Source: Niabella soli DSM 19437
GTDB taxonomy: Bacteria; Bacteroidota; Bacteroidia; Chitinophagales; Chitinophagaceae
Direction of reading: 5' to 3'
Length of the DNA stretch: 64,000 bases
Assembly (NCBI RefSeq): GCF_000243115.2
Contig: NZ_CP007035.1
Coordinates: 682,001-746,000, forward strand
A model generated the notes under the pieces. It had not been told where the DNA came from, did no database searches, and was given only the letters and a program-made list of their open reading frames with translations. Below are positions 25,821-33,699 of the stretch, one piece after another. The stretch's first letter is position 1. Each line of letters starts with the position of its first letter. The position numbers and the translations under genes were made by a program.

Positions 25821-27257
25821 TTATAATTTAAAATCCATCCCCGCCACTTTTAGCAAAAAATCACCACTGCAATAAGCACGAACAGCCAGCCAGTTACTTT
25901 GAGGGAAAATTCCTGCAACGGTAATATCCTGAATGCTACCATTTCCTGAAACGCCTTTAATAAAAGAACGGTTCAGTTGCTGGCTGATATTGGTTTTGGC
26001 AGTATTAAGTATTGAGGTGAGATCGTATTGCGCCATCGTTTCGATAGTGCTGGTGATCTTTCTGGAAAATAACCAATCGGCCGTTTTCAGCAGGGCGTTT
26101 TTTGACTGGAGTTCAAAGTCTACATCCGTAATCCTGAAAGTCCTGGAATCGGCATAGTATAAGGGCTTTCCGGTTACGAAGAAGGAGCCGTTGTTGGTGC
26201 CGGTAAAGCGTACCTGTATTACCAGGCGATTATCCGCGCTGCCCACCAGCCTGCATTCCTGAAAAACAAACCGTTTCTTTATAAAAGCCTTGCTGAATAC
26301 AAATTCTTTTCCTTTGATCTGTTCTGTCAGCAACCGGCTCAGCGAATCGTAGTTCATTACCAGGTCTGCATAAATGCGAAAGCCTTTATCGCGACTGAAA
26401 TTACCGATATGGGGAACAGGGGTTATAAGGGGCTCAGGCTTTTCGAACCGTATGATGGGCCTGGCGGCCAGGCCAACCCCGATCTGCAACTGATCATTAG
26501 CGGCCGTAACATTATTGATGCGTATCCGCTGCGGATTAAGCTGCAGCCAGCCCATATTATTAATATTGTAAGGGGTGTTCATTATATTCCAAAGCTGCTG
26601 GAACCGGGGTTTCAGGTCGATGCGCCCATAGCCTTTTTCCAAACCGGCTTTCGACTGATCCAGTTCTTTTTTCAATGCATCAAGTATTGATGTGGTAATG
26701 TCCTGCCCCCAAAAGCAGACGGTGCAGCGATCCAATGGTTCGGGTTCCTTGCGTACCACCTGCATTTTTATGCTGTAGTTGGTCATTAAAAAGAGGTGCA
26801 CCGTTAATCCTACTTTTACCTTCCGCTCGCCTTCTTCAAACCCGCACTGACAGGCCGGCGTCCAGGGGGAAAGCGCTTTCCCGTTTACGCAGGCACGTGT
26901 GGAACCGATAATCTTATAATAACCGGTGAAAGCGATATCGATAGTGGTGTTTTTTATGGTAAACTGGAGCGGGCCTCTCCGGAAACTGTATTTATAACGA
27001 ATGCCGCATCCTTCCTGAACCCAGTCGTCAGGGAAATGGGGTGAAGTAAAAAGTGTATCTACCTGTTTATTTGCCAACGCGAAGAAGGGTGCCAGGTCAA
27101 TCTGAACGGGGATATCAATGTTGGATTCAGGAACAGTAGCCGCCGGGTAGGCAGGCGCCGACAGTTGCGGGGCAGGAGTGTGGATAGCGGGCTGACAAAA
27201 AATGAAGACAGAAGGAATCCAGCAAAAAAGAAAGAGTGTTGTGCAATATTTTGTCAT
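25821..27257 (-). CDS. DUF4403 family secreted protein
   Basis: The start was placed at ATG 27257 because the signal peptide begins there (MTKYCTTLFLFCWIPSVFIF), not at the upstream in-frame ATG 27305. The 478-residue product is exported. It matches DUF4403 by overall layout: a PESNIDIPVQIDLAPFFALANK N-terminal strand, the FTGYYKIIGSTRACV segment and paired beta-sandwich halves of about 200 residues with YSKVLPLP-like repetition. DUF4403 resembles the tubular lipid-binding (BPI/SMP-like) fold, so lipid transfer in the periplasm is a reasonable hypothesis, but the function is unknown. It is monocistronic. Confidence 0.75.
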   Translation of the reverse strand: MTKYCTTLFLFCWIPSVFIFCQPAIHTPAPQLSAPAYPAATVPESNIDIPVQIDLAPFFALANKQVDTLFTSPHFPDDWVQEGCGIRYKYSFRRGPLQFTIKNTTIDIAFTGYYKIIGSTRACVNGKALSPWTPACQCGFEEGERKVKVGLTVHLFLMTNYSIKMQVVRKEPEPLDRCTVCFWGQDITTSILDALKKELDQSKAGLEKGYGRIDLKPRFQQLWNIMNTPYNINNMGWLQLNPQRIRINNVTAANDQLQIGVGLAARPIIRFEKPEPLITPVPHIGNFSRDKGFRIYADLVMNYDSLSRLLTEQIKGKEFVFSKAFIKKRFVFQECRLVGSADNRLVIQVRFTGTNNGSFFVTGKPLYYADSRTFRITDVDFELQSKNALLKTADWLFSRKITSTIETMAQYDLTSILNTAKTNISQQLNRSFIKGVSGNGSIQDITVAGIFPQSNWLAVRAYCSGDFLLKVAGMDFKL

Positions 27258-27312
27258 GAAATAAAAGTACCGTTTTCTGGTTAAGGATTTGCGGTGCCCA
27301 ATCATTTAGGGT

Positions 27313-27372
27313 CGTCATTGCGATGAGCTCGACGCAGGAGGAAGAAGAGAAGTCTCGCCATTAAAGAACAGG
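27313..27372. repeat. Degenerate copy of the CGTCATTTCG repeat family
   Basis: CGTCATTGCGATGAGCTCGA at the left and CATTAAAGAACAGG at the right mirror the copies at 11721-11811 and 39067-39125. This copy lacks the inverted right end. Confidence 0.5.
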
Positions 27373-27393
27373 GAGGTGTCAAATGTTGTGCCT

Positions 27394-27477
27394 GGCCGGG
27401 AAAGCGATAAGGCGGTAAATCAGCGCTAATTGAAAAATAATACCTTCCTGTATTTCCGGCTTCCCGGCATTTGATAT
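27394..27477. repeat. REP-like element, copy C
   Basis: Starts GGCCGGGAAAGCGATAAG and ends CTTCCCGGCATTTGATAT. The ends are inverted repeats (GCCGGGAA / TTCCCGGC). Its last 16 bp equal those of the copy at 62811-62880 exactly, in opposite orientation. Confidence 0.75.
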
Positions 27478-27486
27478 AGCTCCAGG

Positions 27487-29148
27487 TTATGCCGGCCTTA
27501 TTTCAGCATCTGCCACCTTTTTATCACTTTCCGGATCGCCGCTCCAGCCACCCACCGGCACAATGCCCCAATGGTTCTCGTCGGCACAATCAAAATCGAT
27601 CTTATGTTTTTCGGGGATGGCGCCGTCAACTAAGGACCCTTGTTTTATCGAGGGGAAGATCTCTTCAAAAGTAAACATAGCCGTTAGGGATACCCTCCGG
27701 TAAATATGCGACCGGGTGATCGATTTTACATTGTCGAGACCGGCAGCTCCCATCAGTTCCACAAAAGTTGCCACCGTGTGTTTATGAAAATTAGCCACGC
27801 GCTGTTTCTTATCGTCCACAACCAACCCTCTCGTGTACTTGGGGTCTTGTGTGGCCACGCCGGTAGGGCAGCGGTTGGTGTTGCAAAGCAATGCCTGTAT
27901 GCAACCCACGGCCAGCATCATCGCGCGTGCACAATTGCAGGCATCGGCGCCCAGGGCAATCGTACGGGCAATATGGAAGCCTGTGGTGATCTTGCCGGAA
28001 GCAATGATCTTTATGTGATGACGGATATTCAGTCCCCTTAAAATATCATCTACAAAGGCCAGCCCGTCCAGGAGCGGGGCGCCCACATAATTGGAGAATT
28101 CCTGCGGAGCAGCTCCTGTACCGCCTTCACCGCCATCTACCGTAATAAAATCAGGATAGGTATTGTGGGTGATCATTGCTTTACAGATGGCAATGAATTC
28201 GCTTTTATGACCAATACATAGTTTAAATCCGACCGGTTTTCCCCCGGATAATTCCCGCAATTGCCGGATAAATTGAATTAACTCCTTAGGCGAACTGAAA
28301 GCCGTATGGTAGGGTGGAGATTCCACCGTTGTGCCGGGAGCTACATGCCGGATCCTTGCAATTTCCGGTGTATTCTTCGCCGCAGGCAAAATACCGCCGT
28401 GCCCGGGCTTGGCTCCCTGTGAAATTTTTATTTCGATCATCTTCACATTGGAGATCCGGGCCTTCTCTGCAAACAAAGTGGGTGAGAAATCGCCTTTATC
28501 ATCCCGGCAACCGAAATAACCTGTTCCAATCTGCCAGATCAGGTCGCCGCCATGTTTCAGGTGATATTCACTTAAACCGCCCTCCCCGGTATTGTGCGCA
28601 AAATTCCCGATCCGGGCGCCGGCATTCATGGCCTCAACCGCATTGGAGCTCAGCGATCCGTAACTCATCGCCGAAATGTTCAAAATACTTCCGTTATAAG
28701 GCTGCCGGCAATCTTTATTGCCAAATACCACCCTCGGATCATGATTTAAATTGCTGAAATTCTTAGGTGCTATCGAATGGCAGATCCATTCATAACCCGG
28801 AGCATATACATCCAGTTGGGTGCCAAAGGGCATAGTGTCATTGTCCTCTTTGGCGCGCTGGTACACTGTGGAGCGATCGATCCGGTTCAACGGGCGTCCG
28901 TCAATATCCGATTCAATAAAATATTGATAAATTTTCGGGCGCAATTCTTCCATTACATAACGCAGCCGCCCGAATACGGGGTAAATGCGCCGGATGGTAT
29001 GTTTGGTCTGAAGCATATCATAATAGCCCATACAGGAAACAACCAGTAAAACCGCAAACACCACATACCAGTTTCTGCTGATATAATACGCCAGAAAAAA
29101 GGTGATCAGCAGCGACAGCAGCGATGCAAAAAGAAAAATGCGTCTCAT
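27487..29148 (-). CDS. FMN-binding glutamate synthase family protein with membrane anchor
   Basis: The start is ATG 29148; the longer frame begins with TTG. A 553-residue protein with an N-terminal membrane anchor of two helices (about 5-45) and a large FMN-binding glutamate-synthase domain: MSYGSLSSNAVEAMNAGARIG, NTGEGGLSEYHL, KISQGAKPGHGGILPAAK, ITVDGGEGGTGAAP, IASGKITTGFHIARTIALGAD and the iron-sulfur region CIQALLCNTNRCPTGVATQD. It lacks the glutaminase domain and the reductase subunit of canonical GltB, so a glutamate synthase reaction is not assured. Related stand-alone proteins are common in Bacteroidota; an electron-transfer or ferredoxin-dependent glutamate synthesis role is possible. 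Confidence 0.9.
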   Translation of the reverse strand: MRRIFLFASLLSLLITFFLAYYISRNWYVVFAVLLVVSCMGYYDMLQTKHTIRRIYPVFGRLRYVMEELRPKIYQYFIESDIDGRPLNRIDRSTVYQRAKEDNDTMPFGTQLDVYAPGYEWICHSIAPKNFSNLNHDPRVVFGNKDCRQPYNGSILNISAMSYGSLSSNAVEAMNAGARIGNFAHNTGEGGLSEYHLKHGGDLIWQIGTGYFGCRDDKGDFSPTLFAEKARISNVKMIEIKISQGAKPGHGGILPAAKNTPEIARIRHVAPGTTVESPPYHTAFSSPKELIQFIRQLRELSGGKPVGFKLCIGHKSEFIAICKAMITHNTYPDFITVDGGEGGTGAAPQEFSNYVGAPLLDGLAFVDDILRGLNIRHHIKIIASGKITTGFHIARTIALGADACNCARAMMLAVGCIQALLCNTNRCPTGVATQDPKYTRGLVVDDKKQRVANFHKHTVATFVELMGAAGLDNVKSITRSHIYRRVSLTAMFTFEEIFPSIKQGSLVDGAIPEKHKIDFDCADENHWGIVPVGGWSGDPESDKKVADAEIRPA

Positions 29149-29189
29149 AGAACAAGAATTCAATTAACAGCGAATGTAGGAAGAAAACG

Positions 29190-29330
29190 GATGCTGAGCG
29201 CTCAATGCTGAATGCATAACGCCGAACGCTCAATGCTGAATGCAAAATGCCAGAGATCGGACATGGGTGAATGGTTAGTGGTGAATAGTGAATAGTTTCG
29301 GCAGAATGTGATGTTCTTTTAGCGTGAAAC
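29190..29330. repeat. Word-like degenerate repeats
   Basis: Near-direct repeats of ATGCTGAGCGCTCAATGCTGAATGC and AACGCTCAATGCTGAATGC are found (29188-29248), then GGTTAGTGGTGAATAGTGAATAG (about 29272-29296), mirroring the words at 2185-2250. No coding ORF lies here. Confidence 0.6.
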
Positions 29331-29384
29331 GGCAGACGTCTCCAAATATCGGCCGTTGACTATTCACTATTGCCTTTTCTCATT

Positions 29385-30074
29385 CTAAAGCAGCCCTTCA
29401 TCGGCAAAACTGTAATATCCCTCGTCGCTCACAATGATATGGTCTATTACTTTTATATCAAAAAAACCGGCGGCTTCTTTTATTTTTTTGGTGAGATATT
29501 CATCAGCCCGGCTGGGCGACAAATTGCCGGAAGGGTGATTGTGCGACAGGATGATGCCAACGGCGTTTTTCTCCAGGGCTTTTCTGAGGATGATGCGCGG
29601 GTCGGTCACGGTGCCGGTGATACCTCCTTCACTCACCGTTTCATAATGAATGATATTATTGTTCTGGTTGAGGTAGAGCACCACAAACACTTCATGCGAA
29701 TGATCCTGCAGGATGGTGCGCAGGTAAGCGCCGATCTGCTTGCTGCCGGCCGTAATGGCGCGCCCATTCGGCCGGTCGGCCTGCCTTCGGCGCCCCAGTT
29801 CCAGGGCGGCACAGATGGTCACGGCCTTTGCTTCACCAATTCCCTGGATGCGGGTAAGATCAGCAATGGTCATTTTCCCCAGTTCGTTAAGACTATTGTT
29901 CCCGAGTTGCAGGATCTCTTTGCCCAGATCCAGGGCCGATTTGCGGGAAGTGCCATTATGAATGAGGATGGCTAATAGTTCTGAATTGCTCAGGCGGCCC
30001 GTGCCGTGGAGTATTAATTTCTCCCGCGGGCGATCATCTTTCGCCCAGTCTTTGATGGTGCTTCTAGGTTTCAT
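29385..30074 (-). CDS. radC: RadC family protein (JAMM/MPN+ domain)
   Basis: The start is ATG 30074 (the longer frame begins TTG). A 229-residue protein with the family's N-terminal helix-hairpin-helix-like segment (LLAILIHNGTSRKSALDLGKEIL, GIGEAKAVTICAALELGRR) and a C-terminal JAMM metallo-isopeptidase-like domain with the zinc motif HNHPSGNLSPSRAD (H-x-H-x10-D) and an upstream Glu. The metal site is complete. RadC was once linked to DNA repair but its real function is unresolved. The gene is divergent from prs. Confidence 0.93.
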   Translation of the reverse strand: MKPRSTIKDWAKDDRPREKLILHGTGRLSNSELLAILIHNGTSRKSALDLGKEILQLGNNSLNELGKMTIADLTRIQGIGEAKAVTICAALELGRRRQADRPNGRAITAGSKQIGAYLRTILQDHSHEVFVVLYLNQNNNIIHYETVSEGGITGTVTDPRIILRKALEKNAVGIILSHNHPSGNLSPSRADEYLTKKIKEAAGFFDIKVIDHIIVSDEGYYSFADEGLL

Positions 30075-30121
30075 TCCTGTAAGATACAAAATGATTATAG
30101 CTATAAAAAATTTTTAAATGC

Positions 30122-30153
30122 TTGGGTAATTGTGCCGGTTATTAATATCTTCG
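30122..30153 (+). promoter_or_regulatory. Candidate promoter of prs
   Basis: TTG (30122-30124) and TATCTTCG (30146-30153), 21 bp apart, resemble -33/-7; the same -7 word precedes the fluoride riboswitch. The ATG follows at 30173. Confidence 0.4.
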
Positions 30154-30172
30154 CCGCTCATTCGTATTAAAC

Positions 30173-31147
30173 ATGGAACTTCCGGTTTTTAACATGCATT
30201 CAGCCAAAATTTTTGCCGGCTCGGCATCGAAACAATTAGCAGAAGAAATATGCGGCCGCTACGGCTGTACTTTAGGAGAAGTGCACACCCAGCGCTTTAG
30301 CGACGGTGAGATTTATGTGAACTTCCTGGAAAGCGTGCGGGGCGATTATGTGTTCCTGATCCAGAGCACTTATGCCCCTTCTGATAACCTGATGGAGCTG
30401 CTGCTGATGATTGACGCGGCAAAAAGAGCATCGGCCTATAAAGTGATCGTGGTAATGCCTTATTATGGGTACGCCCGGCAGGACCGCAAGGACCGGCCGC
30501 GGGTGGCAATTGGTAGTAAATTGGTTGCCAATATGTTAACAGCGGCAGGAGCCGATCGCCTGATCACCATGGACCTGCACGCGCCACAGATCCAGGGTTA
30601 TTTTGACATTCCGGTGGATCATTTGGACAGCCACGCGGTTTTTATCCCTTATGTGGAGCAATTACAGTTGGAAAACCTTACCTTTGCGGCCCCGGACGTA
30701 GGAGCAACAAACCGGATACGTGAAATTGCCTCCTATTTTAATGCGGAGATGGTGATCTGCGATAAGCACCGGAAACGGGCAAATGAGATCGCCAGCATGC
30801 GGGTAATTGGAGATGTGGAAGGCCGGAACGTGGTTATTATTGATGATATCTGCGATACGGGCGGTACACTGGCAAAAAGCGCCGGGCTGATCATGGAAAA
30901 AGGAGCAAAGAGCGTTAGGGCAATGATCACCCACCCTATATTAAGCGGTAAGGCTTACGAAAATATAGCCAACAGCGCTTTACAGGAACTGGTGGTTTGT
31001 GATACCATCCCGTTGCGCAAGGAAGGGGACAAGATAAAGGTGATCACCGTGGCGAATCTTTTTGCAGTGGCGATCAAACACGCGTTCGAAAATAAGAGTA
31101 TCACCAGCCTGTTTGTGCACTCCAATTTAAGAACGTCGAATCCATAG
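30173..31147 (+). CDS. prs: Ribose-phosphate pyrophosphokinase
   Basis: A 324-residue cytosolic enzyme making PRPP from ribose 5-phosphate and ATP, feeding purine, pyrimidine, histidine and NAD synthesis. Signatures are IFAGSASKQLAEEIC, FSDGEIYVNFLESVRGDYVFLIQST, MPYYGYARQDRKDRPRVAI (the ATP-binding flexible loop region), DLHAPQIQGYFDIPVDHL and the PRPP-binding loop VVIIDDICDTGGTLAKSA. Length is normal. ATG 30194 is an alternative start. It begins the same-strand run prs-rplY-pth-FAH. Confidence 0.97.
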   Translation: MELPVFNMHSAKIFAGSASKQLAEEICGRYGCTLGEVHTQRFSDGEIYVNFLESVRGDYVFLIQSTYAPSDNLMELLLMIDAAKRASAYKVIVVMPYYGYARQDRKDRPRVAIGSKLVANMLTAAGADRLITMDLHAPQIQGYFDIPVDHLDSHAVFIPYVEQLQLENLTFAAPDVGATNRIREIASYFNAEMVICDKHRKRANEIASMRVIGDVEGRNVVIIDDICDTGGTLAKSAGLIMEKGAKSVRAMITHPILSGKAYENIANSALQELVVCDTIPLRKEGDKIKVITVANLFAVAIKHAFENKSITSLFVHSNLRTSNP

Positions 31148-31169
31148 TAAATTAAACAACAACATAAAA

Positions 31170-31745
31170 ATGAAAACAATTACAATCGAAGGACAACTGA
31201 GGACCGAGTTTGGCAAAAGAGCCACCCGCCAGATCCGCTCTCAGGGCGCCGTGCCTGCTGTAATTTATGGGGGTGCTAAAGAGATCAACTTCAGTGCACC
31301 GGCGGCAGCATTCAAAGGACTGGTTTATACGCCTAACTTTCAGTTGGCGGAAGTAAACCTGGACGGAACTACGTACAGATGTATTCTGAAAGATCTTCAG
31401 TTCGATAAAGTAACCGACGAACTGATCCACCTGGATCTGCTGGAATTGACAGACGACAAAAAAGTGATCGCGGCCATTCCCGTTAAATTTACCGGAAGCG
31501 CTAAAGGGGTAAAAGATGGCGGACGCTTTGTTTCGAAGATCAAATCCCTGAAAGTAAAAACCCTCCCCAAATACCTGAAAGAGGTGATCGAAGTGCCTAT
31601 TGATAATTTAGAGATCAATGCAAACATTCGTGTGGAAGATGTAGTGGCCGAGAACATGGAGATCATGAACTCTCCGCGTATTCCTATTGCTTCTATTGTT
31701 ATGACAAGACAACTGAAGCAGGAAGAAGCTGCAGCTAAGAAATAA
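31170..31745 (+). CDS. rplY: 50S ribosomal protein L25/general stress protein Ctc
   Basis: A 191-residue ribosomal protein of the long CTC type. The N-terminal L25 domain, which binds 5S rRNA, covers about 1-95 (IEGQLRTEFGKRATRQIRSQGAVPAVIYG; LKDLQFDKVTDELIHLDLLEL) and the C-terminal TL5-like domain follows. The gene lies 22 bp after prs and is likely co-transcribed. A strong terminator follows. Confidence 0.95.
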   Translation: MKTITIEGQLRTEFGKRATRQIRSQGAVPAVIYGGAKEINFSAPAAAFKGLVYTPNFQLAEVNLDGTTYRCILKDLQFDKVTDELIHLDLLELTDDKKVIAAIPVKFTGSAKGVKDGGRFVSKIKSLKVKTLPKYLKEVIEVPIDNLEINANIRVEDVVAENMEIMNSPRIPIASIVMTRQLKQEEAAAKK

Positions 31746-31763
31746 TTTTTACAAAAAAATAAA

Positions 31764-31796
31764 AAAAGCCCGCATCCAGCCGATGTGGGCTTTTTT
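31764..31796 (+). terminator. Rho-independent terminator after rplY
   Basis: AAAAGCCCGCAT pairs with ATGTGGGCTTTT (one G-U pair) around a 7-nt loop, with flanking A and T runs. It may act in both directions. The pth ATG (31824) lies just beyond it. Confidence 0.85.
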
Positions 31797-31823
31797 ATTT
31801 TCAATAAATTTGACATCAGGTAT

Positions 31824-32399
31824 ATGAAATATTTAATTGCAGGTTTAGGGAATATTGGAAATGAATATGCGCATACCCGCCATAATATTGGTTTTGATGT
31901 TGTAGCGGCTTTTGTTTTTAAGCATGGGGGTGAGTTCAAAAATGACCGGCTGGCCTATCATGCCGAAGTGAAAATAAAAGGAAGAACGGTGGTGTGCGTG
32001 TGCCCTACCACTTATATGAACCTTAGTGGAAAAGCGGTTCAATACTGGCTGGGAAAAGAGAAAATACCTTTAGAGCGATCTTTAACGATTTTAGACGATT
32101 TAGCCTTACCTTTATCGAAGATGCGGATTAAACCTGCAGGCAGCGATGGCGGCCATAACGGTTTACGAAGCATACAGGCACATTTAAATACTACTGCTTA
32201 TCCAAAACTACGATTCGGGATCGGGAACGATTTCCCCAAAGGTATGCAGGCTGATTTTGTATTAGGAAAATGGAACAAGGATGAAGAGGCATTGGTAAAG
32301 CTAAAAATTGAAAAAGCAACCGAGGCTATCGAAACATTCTTATTTCAGGGCATAGAAGCTGCTATGAATGAAATAAATAACAAAGAATATACGTTGTAA
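31824..32399 (+). CDS. pth: Peptidyl-tRNA hydrolase
   Basis: The start is ATG 31824, where MKYLIAGLGNIGNEYAHTRH begins; the longer upstream frame would overlap the terminator. The 191-residue enzyme frees tRNA from peptidyl-tRNA that dropped off ribosomes. His20 (catalytic) in THTRHNIGFD-type AHTRHNIGFD, the TYMNLSGKAV and ILDDLALPLSKMRIKPAGSDGGHNGLRSI segments (Asp near 93) are the family signature. It follows rplY, a frequent gene order. Confidence 0.97.
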   Translation: MKYLIAGLGNIGNEYAHTRHNIGFDVVAAFVFKHGGEFKNDRLAYHAEVKIKGRTVVCVCPTTYMNLSGKAVQYWLGKEKIPLERSLTILDDLALPLSKMRIKPAGSDGGHNGLRSIQAHLNTTAYPKLRFGIGNDFPKGMQADFVLGKWNKDEEALVKLKIEKATEAIETFLFQGIEAAMNEINNKEYTL

Positions 32400-32426
32400 C
32401 AAGAAGCGAAAAAATCCTACTGAAGT

Positions 32427-33038
32427 ATGAAAATTATTTGTATTGGTCGTAACTATGTTGCCCATGCCAAAGAGTTGGGTAATGAAGTTCCGGAGGAGCC
32501 GGTTGTATTTATGAAACCAAAGAGTGCGCTGCTGCGACCGCACCTGCCTTTTTATTATCCTGAATTTACGAACGAACTGCATTACGAGTGTGAACTGGTG
32601 CTGCGGATTTCAAAAAACGGGCGCTATATTAATAAACGATATGCACAACAATATTTCGACGCCGTAACGCTGGGTATCGATTTTACAGCAAGAGATATTC
32701 AAAACGAATTAAAGAAAAAAGGCCTGCCCTGGGAAAAGGCAAAAGCGTTCGATAACTCGGCCGTTATCGGAAAATGGCGCCCTTTTAGCGATTTTACAAA
32801 CCCCAAAGCCATCAATTTCGGGCTGTATAAAAATGAAGAACTGGTGCAGCATGGTAACTCATCCAATATGATTCACTCGTTTGAATCGATCCTGGCGCAT
32901 GTTTCCAAATACTTTACCCTTAATATCGGCGACCTCGTTTTTACGGGCACCCCCGAGGGTGTAGGTGAAGTGGTAACCGGCGATGTGCTGGAAGGGATCC
33001 TGGAAGATGAAAGCGTGTTCCAGGTAACAGTTGAATAA
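32427..33038 (+). CDS. Fumarylacetoacetate hydrolase family protein
   Basis: A 203-residue member of the FAH superfamily (fumarylpyruvate/acylpyruvate hydrolase branch). It begins MKIICIGRNYVAHAKELGN, and has FMKPKSALLRPHLPFYYPE, ELHYECELVLRISKNG (metal-binding E-x-E), AVTLGIDFTARDIQNELKKKGLPWEKAKAFDNSAVIG and LVFTGTPEGVGEVVTGD. The metal ligands (Glu in HYECELVL and Asp in GIDFTARD) are kept. The family hydrolyses C-C bonds of 2,4-diketo acids or decarboxylates oxaloacetate; the substrate is not shown. It follows pth by 27 bp. Confidence 0.92.
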   Translation: MKIICIGRNYVAHAKELGNEVPEEPVVFMKPKSALLRPHLPFYYPEFTNELHYECELVLRISKNGRYINKRYAQQYFDAVTLGIDFTARDIQNELKKKGLPWEKAKAFDNSAVIGKWRPFSDFTNPKAINFGLYKNEELVQHGNSSNMIHSFESILAHVSKYFTLNIGDLVFTGTPEGVGEVVTGDVLEGILEDESVFQVTVE

Positions 33039-33055
33039 AAGCGTAATAGCTATTG

Positions 33056-33180
33056 TGTGGGTCACAGATTGCACGGTCTCACAGAACGTTTTTTAAAATC
33101 TGTGCAAATCTGCGGAATCTGTGAGAAAAAATTCGAAAGCGCAAATGAACTCAGTGCTTCTGTGCTCAGTCGCAAAAACA
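33056..33180. repeat. CACAGATT/CTGTGAG repeat stretch
   Basis: Words such as CACAGATTGCACGGTCTCACAG and CTGTGCAAATCTGCGGAATC form imperfect inverted repeats. Similar words recur at 37320-37500. No gene here. Confidence 0.5.
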
Positions 33181-33259
33181 AAAGGTACCGAAACGCAATA
33201 GCCGCAGGCCATCTCAAAAATTAGCAAAAAATTTTAGGAAGAGTTTGAACCGAAATGTT

Positions 33260-33283
33260 TATTTTTGCAACAAAGTTTCAAAA
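33260..33283 (+). promoter_or_regulatory. Operator palindrome overlapping a -7 promoter box
   Basis: TATTTTTG (33260-33267) matches TAnnTTTG. TTTTGCAAC (33263-33271) and GTTTCAAAA (33275-33283) form a 9-3-9 palindrome with one mismatch. It resembles a Fur/Zur-type site (the TTGCAAC-GTT(G)CAA core), and repression would block polymerase. GTG at 33291 follows 7 bp later. Confidence 0.55.
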
Positions 33284-33290
33284 GTAAACA

Positions 33291-33626
33291 GTGAGGAAGC
33301 ATGGTAAAATACAGTATGCGTTAGGGTGGTGCCTGCTAATCGTTTTTACGATAGCCGTTACCCCAAAACTATACCTGCACAATGCGCTCAGCCACCACAA
33401 AGACCAGCTATTTGAGCATTCCGGTCAAAAAAGCATTTATAAATACGAATACAGTTGCGGTTTTATAAATATTGAAACCACTGCTCCGTTTGTTGATCCG
33501 GAGAAAAAACCGTCCTTTTTAAAACGCATTATTGCCGCGACTATACCGGACCCCAAACCGGTTGCGTTATTCTTTCTTTATCTGACTCCTGCGTACCTCC
33601 GAGGTCCGCCTGCATACATTTCCTGA
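33291..33626 (+). CDS. Small membrane-anchored protein ahead of a TonB receptor (unknown function)
   Basis: A 111-residue protein with a GTG start and no in-frame ATG near it. One hydrophobic segment (about 10-27) is followed by a histidine-bearing stretch (LYLHNALSHHKDQLFEHSG, about 28-46) and a C terminus with LTPAYLRGPPAYIS; an R-G/A-P-P end is also seen in DUF2946 metal-linked proteins. The gene is preceded by an operator-like palindrome and followed 73 bp later by a TonB receptor. I do not know the family; a role in divalent-metal uptake (zinc or copper) is inferred from the histidines and context. Confidence 0.6.
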   Translation: MRKHGKIQYALGWCLLIVFTIAVTPKLYLHNALSHHKDQLFEHSGQKSIYKYEYSCGFINIETTAPFVDPEKKPSFLKRIIAATIPDPKPVALFFLYLTPAYLRGPPAYIS

Positions 33627-33699
33627 TTGAAGAATCTATTTTTTCTAACCACAGGGTTGTAGTTCTCTAACTGCGGCATCCTGTTCATTAAATATATGT

